From Clarkia xantiana subsp. parviflora (taxonomy: Eukaryota > Streptophyta > Magnoliopsida > Myrtales > Onagraceae): a DNA stretch of 64,000 bases. The notes beneath the pieces are model-generated. The model ran no database searches. It was not told the origin of the DNA and worked only from the letters and a program-made list of their open reading frames with translations. This document shows, piece after piece, positions 55,101 through 64,000 of this stretch; the first letter of the stretch is position 1, and each line of letters starts with the position of its first letter. The stretch is taken from positions 26,061,756 through 26,125,755 of the forward strand of contig JAPTYO010000009.1 of NCBI GenBank assembly GCA_036873135.1. The letters are read 5' to 3'. The position numbers and the translations under genes are program-made.

Positions 55101-58100
55101 TAGGTCCACTAAGTAATTTAGCCCGTTAGCTAAATTGGGTAGAATATATATATATATATTGTTTGATTATATAATATATATATATATTGTTTGATTATAT
55201 ATATATATATATATAGTTCTTAGGGCGGTGGGCTCCTTTGTCTATATATATATATATGTTAGGGTTATTAGCTGCTGCACTGTGTGAGAGGAGCCGTGAG
55301 AGAGAGCTAGTAGTCTTCTAGGGTTAAAGGGAAATATCAATAGAGAAGGGTGCGTAGAACTAGGGTGCGTGAGTGCTAGGGTTTTGCTCCATGTGAGTTG
55401 TGTTTAGGCGAGTGTTTAATTAGAGCGTTGTGTAATAGGTCTCTACATGTATTGTGAGAGTGAGTGCTCTATGTGGTCTCGTCTTGTAACCCTCCGGTGT
55501 TGATTGTGCTAGTGAAGTGGTGCTCCTCCTTTGCCCGTGGACGTAGGTCGCGTTGACCGAACCACGTTAAATATTGTGTTCTTTATTGCTTTCTTTTAAT
55601 CTGTTTGTGAGTGTTGAGAGAATCGATCCTAACAACTGGTATCAGAGCTAAGGAGATTCAACACGATCACTGGAGATGGAGTTGTCGAAGGCTGGAATAG
55701 AGAAGTTCGATGGAAACGATTTCGGTTTCTGGAAGATGCAGATTGAAGATTATTTGTACCAGAAAAATCTGTACGAACCCTTGTCTGGGGAGAAACCGGA
55801 ATTTATGACGGAGCAACAGTGGAAACTCAAGGATCGACAAGCCTTGGGGCTGATCCGGTTGTGTCTATCCAAGAACGTTGCGTTCAACATCGTCAAGGAA
55901 ACATCGACGGCAGGCGTGCTAAAGGCGTTGGCAAACATGTACGAGAAACCATCGGCGATGAACAAGGTATATCTAATGCGTAGATTGTTCAATTTACAGA
56001 TGGTTGAAGGTGGTTCTGTTGCTGAACATATTAATGCATTTAATATGATTGTGTCGCAATTGAGCTCTGTTGAAATTAATTTTGAGGATGAGGTTAAAGC
56101 TTTGATTTTGTTGTCATCTCTGCCCGAGTCGTGGGATACTATTGTTTCCGCAGTTAGTAGTTCCCGTGGATCTGAGAAGCTGAAGTTTGATGAAATCCGA
56201 GACGTTGTTCTTAGCGAAAGCATTCGCAAAAGAGAAATTGGTGAGTCATCAGGAAGTGCTTTCAGTGTTGACTGAAGGGGGAGAAGTAAATCAAAGGGTT
56301 CTAATCAGCATGGACGCTCAAAATCAAGAAACAGAGGAATACCACAAGGAACATGTTGGAATTGTGGTGAAGAAGGCCACTATCGAGCTGATTGTCCGAA
56401 GTCAAATAAGAAGAATCACGACCCTGGCAATGATAGTGATTCTGTGAACTCGGCAGAAGACATTGGGGACGTGTTAACCCTCAGTGTGGACAGCTCACTT
56501 GAATCCTGGATTGTGGATTCTGGAGCGTCGTTTCATTCGTCTCCGAGCAAGAAGTTGTTCCGAAATTTCAAGTCAGGAAAGTTTGGAAAAGTGTATCTTG
56601 CTGACAACAAGGTGTTGGAGATCAAAGGAAGGGGGAATGTCTGCATTCACAGTCCAGCAGGAAATCAGTGGACATTGGAAGATGTCAGGTACATTCCTGG
56701 TCTCAAGAAGAATCTGATCTCGGTTGGTCAGTTGGATCGCACAGGTTATGCAGTAGAGTTTGAGAATGGTTCGTGGAAGATTAAGAAGGGTGCTATGGTT
56801 GTAGCACGGGGCCTTAAATCTGGAACCTTGTACACCACTGAAGGGTGTGTAAACGCAGCTGTTATTCAGAAGAGTGCATCCAGACAGATGAGTGTTAAAG
56901 GAATGAAGATGCTGGTGAAGAAAGGAGCTTTAGAGGGCCCGAAGTGTGTTGACAAGGGACTCTGTGAAAGCTGTATTACGGGGAAGAAGAAACGAGTCAG
57001 TTTCGCGATGACCCCAAGGGAGCCAGAGATGAAGTCAGAGGTAGATCCAGTAACACCTGGGCAGGTGTTGAGGAGATCATCCAGGACTACCAGGCCAACT
57101 GACAGGTATTCACCTTCGTTAAACTACCTGTTGTTGACGGATGATGATATGAGAAGACAAAGTGTCTTGAAGAAGGTGGAGTTTGGGGTTGGTTGCTCTT
57201 CTGGTCAAAAAGAGCATGTTGTTTCTACTCCAGATCGATTAGTCCGGGACAGGAGACTGGTCAAGTTTGAAGACTTGGAGGCATGTTGCCTCAGTGTAGC
57301 GAAAGTTGAGACCGAGCAACGTTTGAGCTCGGTTAGGATCTTGAGAAGATCGGGTTAGGCCCGTCGGGGGCCTTGGCAAAGGAGGTAGCGGACCATGGAG
57401 CACGCTAGCAAGGTGGAGCTATGAAGAATACAAGTTAAGGTGGAGCCTTGGAGAATTCAAGACAAAGGTGGAGATTGTTGGGTTTGTCTAGAATTAATTG
57501 GTTAGGTCCACTAAGTAATTTAGCCCGTTAGCTAAATTGGGTAGAATATATATATATATATTGTTTGATTATATAATATATATATATATATTGTTTGATT
57601 ATATATATATATATAGTTCTTAGGGCGGTGGGCTCCTTTGTCTATATATATATATATGTTAGGGTTATTAGCTGCTGCACTGTGTGAGAGGAGCCGTGAG
57701 AGAGAGCTAGTAGTCTTCTAGGGTTAAAGGGAAATATCAACAGAGAAGGGTGCGTAGAACTAGGGTGCGTGAGTGCTAGGGTTTTGCTCCATGTGAGTTG
57801 TGTTTAGGCGAGTGTTTAATTAGAGCGTTGTGTAATAGGTCTCTACATGTATTGTGAGAGTGAGTGCTCTATGTGGTCTCGTCTTGTAACCCTCCGGTGT
57901 TGATTGTGCTAGTGAAGTGGTGCTCCTCCTTTGCCCGTGGACGTAGGTCGCGTTGACCGAACCACGTTAAATATTGTGTTCTTTATTGCTTTCTTTTAAT
58001 CCGTTTGTGAGTGTTGAGAGAATCGATCCTACCAAAAGTTTCGTCTCTATTTAACAGTAAAATAAACAAAACTAACGTAGTGCAACTTTGCTACCAGTTG

Positions 58101-61100
58101 ATCCTAAAAATAGTTGAATAATTAGTAAATTCCAACGCTATCAAATTTTGAATTAATCCTAGCTTGTTTAATTCATACTTACTGGTTAACCAAAGTAAAG
58201 CATTCCGACTTACTTTATTTCCAAGACGACCTAAGATTCCTCTTCCGACCGAGCAAACCCGAAGATGCCCAATGTGGTCCGCCACCTCGTTCCGAGCCCA
58301 AACCGTCAAGAAAATCCCGACCATCTGCTTACTCGTAACAAGCCGATACGGCATTGCTTCGCCACCACTCGGCAAATTCGGGGATATCGGAGCGTCCGCA
58401 AAACGTAGAAAATCGTAAGAACTACTGTCCGTCGGGCTCGGGTAGGAAGAAGCTTCAAGTGTAGTACCGAGGTTATCATTTACGGGCAACGTTGTACCGT
58501 CGACTATGCAGTTGCACGCCTTGAGATGGCGATTATCGGCCCGAAAAGTGCGGCTAAGTAGTTTGAGAGATGGCTTGTGGAACAAGTTTTGTGAGCTTGG
58601 AGATTTGGCGCCATTGTTTAAGTCTTGTTCTAGAAGGTGGTTTGGTTTAGGGTTTAAGGCTTGGTTTATTAGGATTAACCATTTGGCTGCAGGTTCGCTG
58701 TCTTCTACCACTAGCACGTTCCCTGCATTGAGAGGGACAATTTCCTGAAACCTAGGAAATAAGCAAAATTAACAACCACAAAAAATACGAAATTTCTTAG
58801 TTATGAGACTTTTTTTTTATATAAATAAATTTGTGTTATTAAATTGCTTTTGTTTCAGAATGTTTTTTTTTTTTAGTGATGCTAGAACGTGTGAAATAAA
58901 ATAGTGAAAATTCAATAAAAAGTATTTCTAGATCCACATGCCAATGCATAACAGCATTCTCTTTCTAATTTATGAACAATCATTACTTTTCTATAAATTT
59001 TTCATTAAAAATTTCACACTTTAAAGATTTACGCTTCATTTTTATTGCATTAAGAGCATCCACAATGGTTTTACATAAATTGTATTCTTTAAAGTTGTCA
59101 CATAGACATTTATGTACACTTTAAGTAATACGTAAATTTAAGACACACGTAAAAAATATTTTCTCTGCAATCGTATTACTTAAACATATTCCTTAAATAT
59201 ATTTTATTATTAGATTTTCCAACAACCACCAATAAGATATTAGCATTAATTATAAAATGAATTAATTTATAATAAAAAATTGGTTACGTAATACATAGTG
59301 CATTACTTAAATTTAAGGAATGCTTTATGTAAAAACATAAATTTACGTGCGGGTCTCATCTTTAAGGAATGCTATGTAAAACTACTGTAGATAGTTTTTG
59401 TTGTTTTACTTAAATAAACATGTAGGACCCACATTTACGTAATCTTTACGTAATACCATTGTGGATGCTCTAACAGTCTAACAGATGGAAAGTGACGTGT
59501 TTAATGGAAAAGTTAAGTGGCATCAATAATTTCTGGTGTTATATTTATCAAGTTTTCTCTTTATTTCAGTAATACTATTTCAGGTTCAAATCTAAACCCA
59601 AAATGTGTTCGGGTTTCGGATCTAAACCCAGACTGTTGTTCTGGGTAAAGGGTCTCATGAACTCGAACAACAACTAGCTAGTTGGGTTTGATTATTGAAA
59701 AAACATGATGAATTTGACAAACAATTAATATAAACAAAACATGAATATGATTAAGCTATTCTATTTTTCTTATACATGTGTCACTTTTTTCTTTACTGGC
59801 ATGTTACTGTAATATTAGTTTAACGGAATACCCATTTAACAACATTTTGAAGCGTATAGCTGCTACTGTATACATGCTGCAAATTAAATATATTAAAACA
59901 ATTTTTTTAGAGACTTTTGTTTTGTGGAATATATACGTACCCCAAAACGTAGATATCGGAAGGCGTTTCGACTTGAAGAAATTCTTCAAGATTGAGAGTG
60001 TTCTCGGGTGTCCGCCCTCCGACATTCCATGTAGCTACAAACATCCTGCACATAATAAATAATGTTTCAACCGTTAAGATGTATATATATATGTAATAAC
60101 ACCAATCATCGGGACTAGTATTGAAAATATGTAATTTTAACTCTAAAAATGTAAAATCCTCGATATAACTCACTCTTTAAAGTCATAAATGTATCATCCT
60201 CTACAATTTTGTTACATCAATTATTTTTAACCATTGAACAAATTAAAAATGCTGACTTTGTCTCTGATCGGGGAATAAAAGTATAAATAATGAATTAGCT
60301 AGGGTTACCGGAGTTGTTGGGTTTCAGTTGCAGGTGCCATGGATAGCTCTATTCTTGATAAGTTTAGGCCTTCAATCCTGGAGTTGGTCTGTATTTCTAG
60401 CATCACAAATGTCTCATAAGACACATTTATTACTATTATTATCATATCTTAAAAACCCATACACACCAGTATGAATGCTAGCTAGCTAGCAAAGAAATAT
60501 ATATAAACAAGGTTTCACCAATCCACAAGTCGGTTAACTGTGATAGCGACATTATTGTCTCTGTCTATAGATATTTTTGTGCAAAACTGACTCCCACAAT
60601 ATAATATATATTATCAAACTAATTAAAAAAAAGTTAGTAATAACCTAAAAACCAGTGTTAATTAAGTATACTACATTAGCTAGCTATTTGTAATATCAGA
60701 TTCATTGTGTTTTAATTTTTCGTAAAAAAATGAGGTTAAAGCTAACGAAACGAATAGTGCTCACAACGAAATTTTGTTTTGTCAGTTTTAACACTAATTC
60801 TGGACATGAAGTGAAACGTAATAAATCTAATACGTCGAACAACTAAACGCAACAAAATAAATATTAAGACATTTAATCGTAACATGGTATATACTTCTGA
60901 TTTTTTAAGTTATAATCCTAAAAAAGTTTCAACATAACTTCTATTGTTTAATTGGTTTAAAATTGGGTTTGCTTTATTAAGGACTGGTTGACAACCACTT
61001 TAACTAAGAAAACATTTTGTTTTTGTTTTTATTTTTTTACCACGTTTTACTATTTCTGAATAAGTTGTCCATAGACTTGAGACAAGATCGAAAACGATGT

Positions 61101-62882
61101 CCTTTTCATCTGGATATGATCACGTATATACTATAATATAGTATATCGTTGATTTTTTTTTTTTGGCCAAGTATATCGTTGATTTAAAAATAGGGTTTTG
61201 TTAGGTAAACTACCGTGGAAGAGATAAGGAGTTTTTTCAACTTAGTTTATGTACGTGGCTTACCGCTATTTTTGGTACTTCTAATCAATGATATTTCAGT
61301 GGCAAAATTAAAAAATAAAGGATATTTTCTCTCATATATATCTTTATATCATTTGTCATTAGGAGACTGTATCATAACATGCTTACTTCATAGTTATATT
61401 ATTCTCTACTAGCACTAGGTCAGCTTGTAAATAGTAAAATATTGTATTACGAGGACAACACACGTAGCATGTTTGCTTCACAACTATACTAATGAATGTA
61501 TCAACTCGTAGGGAATAAAGTGATGATCATTGATATTTTTTTCATAACATTGAACTCCTAACATTTGATTAAAAAAAACTATAAAATGCTACATTATATT
61601 ACATAGTTTTCCTATCATGTGAATTATGACCCTTCATTTTGGAAAGAAAAAAAAAATTATGGCCCTTATGGCTATATAGTTATTTATGTAACTAGTAGAA
61701 TTCTTATTATGTACTGAAATGTAGTTGTGGTGAAATAACTCTCCACAAGCATTCTATAGAGGTGAAGAACAAATGTCTTATAACTGTTGTTTTTTTTATG
61801 TAAACCTCTTAGGACACCTAGTAGGAAAAAAAAAATGCACGTATTGTTAAGTTGACGTATGCATTCTTCATCAAATCATACCTCTTTCGTAACCTTTAAT
61901 TTAGTACTAACTACATTATTCACTGCATTAATATTGAAGATGTTATTTCTGAGTATTTTAATTTTAACGCTCCCAAAAAAATGGTGAAATTAAAACTAAA
62001 AAAAAAAACTTATTAAAAATGTAATAAAAATACGTTAGTAAGTACCTGAGAAACTTTTTTTCATCATGACGGGTGAGTCCTCCATAAAAACACTTCTCCG
62101 TGATGTAACAATATCTGCGAAGGATGATTATATTATTTTTATTTTTCATAATATATAATTATAAACATAAATGGCTGGAGATAAATAAAGGAAAGAGCAG
62201 ATCACCGATAGTGAGTTCATCTTGTTCGGCTGTATAAAGTTCGCCGTCGGAGCTTCCCTTGTCACCGCCTCGTTTGCCAAATAATTTTGGGATGAATGAC
62301 TTCACATCCAAATAAAATACACATTACTCTCCATCATCATACATATACTAGAGCTAATTAATTGCCATCTTTGGACAGTAAAACAAATGGCTAAAGTTTT
62401 TTTTTTTATTTTGCTAATTTAGATTTTACATATATACAACTTGATAGCTCTACTAGAATTTCCATTTAATTTAGACGGAATAGGTCAAATATCCAGTATG
62501 AAACTAAAAAAATGAGGTAAATTGATTTTTGGACCATCGAACAATTTTTTTTCTAACCAAATGCATTGGAACTAATTTGGCCAAAAAAATATTCGAATTT
62601 CCAAACTTTAACTTGAAATTTACCGCAATTTTTTCAAGTTAATGTTTGGACAATCGAACAAATTTTTAGATAGTTTTTTCATAACATGTTACGTCGATTT
62701 TATTAAAAAAAAAAAAAGAAATCCTAATAATTAAGATAGCAAAACTAAGCCATGATTATTTTATGAAAGAAACTTATACAGGCAGGAGGATATTGAGAAT
62801 TAAAGCGTACTCGTTTCTTTTTATCGTTGGTCTTGACTACAGGGTTGTTGTCGGGGGTGGAAGTGGGGCTGTCGGACTTCAT
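52166..62882 (-). CDS. Type I inositol polyphosphate 5-phosphatase, nine coding exons
   Basis: Coding exons on the minus strand: 62882-62811, 62299-62206, 62114-62046, 60396-60309, 60045-59941, 58751-58214, 54161-53859, 53444-53296, 52385-52166. All eight introns are GT-AG and phases agree, giving 1,638 nt and 545 residues. The phosphatase domain shows FVATWNVGG (110-118), [12 protein letters not shown] (143-154), [32 protein letters not shown], the catalytic WMGDLNYR (391-398), FAPTYKY, PAWCDRILW (471-479) and SDHRPV (497-502). A Ser-rich insert between GNVL and the KQMVG block is typical of plant members. The family removes the 5-phosphate from soluble or lipid inositol phosphates. The start MKSDSPTS is the first in-frame ATG after a likely acceptor at 62960, so a 5' UTR intron is possible. 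Exons 1-2 are the least certain. Confidence 0.92.
52386..53295 (-). other. Phosphatase intron 8
   Basis: The donor gcttg|gtacgt splits the Trp codon of the PAWCDR motif and the acceptor gttcag|gtgtg completes it, which fixes both ends. The 910-bp intron carries the small CACTA-type element 52477-52891. Its remainder is AT-rich. Confidence 0.85.
52477..52891. mobile_element. Small CACTA-type non-autonomous element in intron 8
   Basis: The ends read cactactagaaaaagag and (inverted) cactacaagaaaactag, about 415 bp apart, with internal gcgtcgc/gcgacgc-type motifs on both sides. The 3-bp flanks (acg and atg) match at two of three positions. It has no coding capacity and lies wholly inside intron 8, so it does not affect the coding sequence. 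Confidence 0.7.
53445..53858 (-). other. Phosphatase intron 7
   Basis: The donor cag|gtaaac follows the codons for GRDQ and the acceptor ggcag|ttaaat precedes [11 protein letters not shown]. The intron is 414 bp with nothing recognisable inside. Confidence 0.82.
55074..55634 (+). repeat. TE-D 5' LTR
   Basis: It starts TGTTGGGTTTGTC, contains two (ta)n tracts each followed by ttgtttgattata, and ends CGATCCTAACA. It is paired with 57476-58034. Confidence 0.95.
55635..55649 (+). promoter_or_regulatory. TE-D primer-binding site
   Basis: The bases actggtatcagagct directly follow the 5' LTR and match the 3' end of initiator methionine tRNA. Confidence 0.85.
55676..57358 (+). pseudogene. TE-D gag-protease frame, one stop, integrase/RT deleted
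   Basis: The ATG at 55676 opens a copia-type gag ([27 protein letters not shown] and [11 protein letters not shown] helices). A TGA at 56273-56275 interrupts a basic segment, and the same frame continues with the CCHC knuckle [14 protein letters not shown] (56354-56395), the protease loop [10 protein letters not shown] and the pre-integrase tail ([14 protein letters not shown]). It then jumps straight to a linker normally found just before RT ([20 protein letters not shown]). The His residues of the integrase zinc finger, its catalytic core and all of RT and RNase H are missing. The downstream 90 residues to the stop at 57358 match nothing I know. Confidence 0.9.
57476..58034 (+). repeat. TE-D 3' LTR
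   Basis: It follows a purine-rich tract (gacaaaggtggagat) and ends CGATCCTACCA, one base different from the 5' copy (CTAACA). The AAAGT duplication follows. Confidence 0.95.
58752..59940 (-). other. Phosphatase intron 5
   Basis: The donor gg|gtacgt and acceptor cctag|gtttcag are fixed by the codons for YVLGFQEIV, which are split between the exons. The 1,189-bp intron holds a Tourist-like MITE (59054-59470). A second ag at the upstream gttcag would drop two conserved residues, so the acceptor at 58752 is preferred. Confidence 0.84.
59054..59470. mobile_element. Tourist-like (PIF/Harbinger) MITE in intron 5
   Basis: The element is 417 bp with perfect 16-bp terminal inverted repeats, gagcatccacaatggt, flanked by taa on both sides (59051-59053 and 59471-59473). 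A gagcatc-type terminus with a TAA duplication is typical of plant Tourist MITEs. The arms are complementary well beyond the termini, so the transcript could fold. No coding capacity. Confidence 0.88.
60397..62045 (-). other. Phosphatase intron 3
   Basis: The donor ctcag|gtactt at 62046 and the acceptor gctag|aaatac at 60396 are needed to keep the frame; a nearby acceptor (acag|acc) would give a stop. The 1,649 bp are AT-rich with short homopolymers, and no transposon could be bounded. Confidence 0.75.
62300..62810 (-). other. Phosphatase intron 1 (predicted)
   Basis: The donor aaacga|gtacgc and the acceptor tgaag|tcattc join KKKR to SFIPKLFGK in frame. Both sites are acceptable, though the acceptor has a weak pyrimidine tract. 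The 511 bp contain nothing recognisable. Confidence 0.65.
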
Positions 62883-64000
62883 GGCGCCGTGTTGTGGGAA
62901 CCCAGGTTGAGATACAAAGATTGGCTCGTAACGACATTCATTCAAACCAGAGAATCCCTAAAAACACGAAAAGAAGAAAGAAAATTGAGGACGATTTCTT
63001 TTGTTGGTTGGAGAATACGTACGTGTGATCCATCTCTCTAATTTGAGACAGGATTAGATTAGACTAGATATAAGTGCCGCTGCTTTCGGAATTCATTAAT
63101 CCAATACTTTCATATAATTCACTCTTTCTTTTTAAAATTTATCATTCATGTATTAATATGGTTACCACTGGCATTGTTGGTTGGTGTGGTATAGTTAAAA
63201 ACAGTTAATCTCGTACAGTTTAGCTTCGAAATTTTTTAGAAGTGTCATATGCCGCATTAGGCATATGAGAATGTGAGTAGATTGAGCTTAATTGATTGGC
63301 ATCTTCACTATACTAAGCTGTTGGTGAGACTACGTTGACGGAAGATCTATCTAAATGCGATGATTGTTCACTAAATTTGATTTAAAAAAAAAAAACTCTA
63401 ATATTATATAAGGGGTGGTTCTAAAGTCATACCAATTCATTTCATGGCCAAAAGAATAAGAATGTAGTAATGTGTGATTGGTTTGTCTATTTAAAGATAA
63501 AGCTAGATTAATCATTATCACGTATATCTTTCTAAATTTTTACTTAGATACGTTACGGTAAATTATTAATTTAATGTACCATTTTTGCTCATGAGATATG
63601 CTTCTTCTTTTTAATTAAATGCCTAATTGTGTTAGGCTGGCTAATGTTTAATCTGGACTTTGGTGTAATAGTTTAGTTTTCTTTGGCGACTTAATTATTT
63701 ATTTCTGTTAACTTTGAACTGATTCATTCTGCTCGGTCTAATTCCTCGCCGTCTTACAACCTACTCCCCTCTGATGTAGTAAGATATACATACGATCACC
63801 AAAGTTCCACTATTCGTGGATTATGTCAAATTTCTGGGACCCTAACCCTAGATCGGTTTCAGAGAAGGAGAAGATAAGAGAAAAACAAACTTGCGGATCA
63901 TTTCAGAGTATTCCTTCATTTGGACTCTGATCACCTAATATAACACTAAGGGAAACCCTAAACTCTCAAGGAGCAAGGCTTAACCCCACAGTTTATACAA
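62883..64000. other. Upstream region of the phosphatase gene
   Basis: On the minus strand a pyrimidine-rich stretch ending tttttag at about 62960 looks like an acceptor just before the coding start, suggesting a non-coding first exon further right. The stretch 63740-64000 (minus strand) has agggtttccc and tctcttatcttctcc phrases typical of plant 5' leaders, but no exon could be joined with confidence. The rest is AT-rich and holds nothing else. Confidence 0.4.

Larger units (their letters stand above)
55074..58034 (+). mobile_element. TE-D: young, internally deleted Ty1/copia element
   Basis: The element is 2,961 bp with LTRs of 561 and 559 bp and an exact 5-bp target duplication, AAAGT (55069-55073 and 58035-58039). 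I see about three substitutions between LTRs outside the variable (ta)n tracts. Directly after the 5' LTR comes actggtatcagagct, an initiator-Met-type primer-binding site. The interior keeps gag and protease but lacks integrase core, reverse transcriptase and RNase H. It lies inside phosphatase intron 6 in the opposite orientation to the gene. Confidence 0.96.
54162..58213 (-). other. Phosphatase intron 6, enlarged by a copia insertion
   Basis: The donor aaa|gtaagt follows GRLGNK and the acceptor cgcag|ggatgt precedes [10 protein letters not shown]; in related proteins these residues are adjacent, so the splice is well supported. Of the 4,052 bp, 2,966 are TE-D plus its target duplication. 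The rest is AT-rich with (ta)n runs near 54640. Confidence 0.88.

Noticed and set aside
62745..62945. Reading exon 1 of the phosphatase straight through to 62745
   Set aside because: Read-through past 62811 leads to a stop and loses the frame of exon 2; splicing at aaacga|gtacgc joins to SFIPKLFGK in frame.
63740..64000. First exon of the phosphatase or a divergent neighbouring gene
   Set aside because: The leader-like composition is suggestive, but no donor could be paired with the acceptor at 62960 to give a supported exon, and no protein domain is present.

Overview
This window is nuclear DNA of a flowering plant, probably a eudicot. The evidence is AT-rich intergenic sequence, introns with plant-type GT-AG sites, a plant-type inositol polyphosphate 5-phosphatase gene, and a dense set of plant transposon lineages: Tat-type Ty3 elements with a second RNase H, Ty1/copia, CACTA, hAT and MITEs. 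No bacterial, organellar or CRISPR feature is seen. The species cannot be named from the sequence.

Layout. 1-6098: the 3' part of a Ty3/Tat element (TE-A) with a 106-bp tandem array and its 3' LTR. It is inserted into the pol end of an old minus-strand copia element (C1, 6099-13614), whose 5' LTR is itself split by a hAT element (12282-12953). 13706-21210: a sequence with CACTA-type ends that holds three more hAT elements, each with an exact 8-bp target duplication, and a copy of the C1 LTR. 21417-32939: a complete, young Ty3/Tat element (TE-B; LTRs differ at 8 of 761 positions; target duplication AGTGC). 32945-39881: gene-free AT-rich DNA with a TRIM-like element and an inverted-repeat element. 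39887-50607: a second complete Ty3/Tat element on the minus strand (TE-C; 5 substitutions and 1 indel between LTRs; target duplication AATCC). 52166-62882: a nine-exon minus-strand gene for a type I inositol polyphosphate 5-phosphatase, whose introns carry a young, internally deleted copia element (TE-D, 55074-58034), a Tourist-like MITE and a small CACTA-type element. 62883-64000: probable upstream region of that gene.

How the parts fit. The only ordinary host gene is the phosphatase. Its nine exons join by GT-AG sites into one open frame of 545 codons plus stop, with all the expected catalytic motifs, so the intronic transposons have not broken the coding sequence. In TE-A, TE-B and TE-C the gag-pol frame encodes gag, protease, reverse transcriptase, RNase H, an archaeal-type second RNase H and integrase. 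All three are damaged by a few stops or indels.

The most unusual content is a separate gene between pol and the 3' LTR of both TE-B and TE-C, on the strand opposite to gag-pol. In both copies it has a matching TATA box about 165 bp before the start, a 7-nt first coding exon, matching introns and a coiled-coil last exon. In TE-B the predicted spliced frame is fully open (853 residues); in TE-C it is decayed. Extra antisense frames are known in this lineage. The conserved intron layout and the promoter spacing are the points worth checking.
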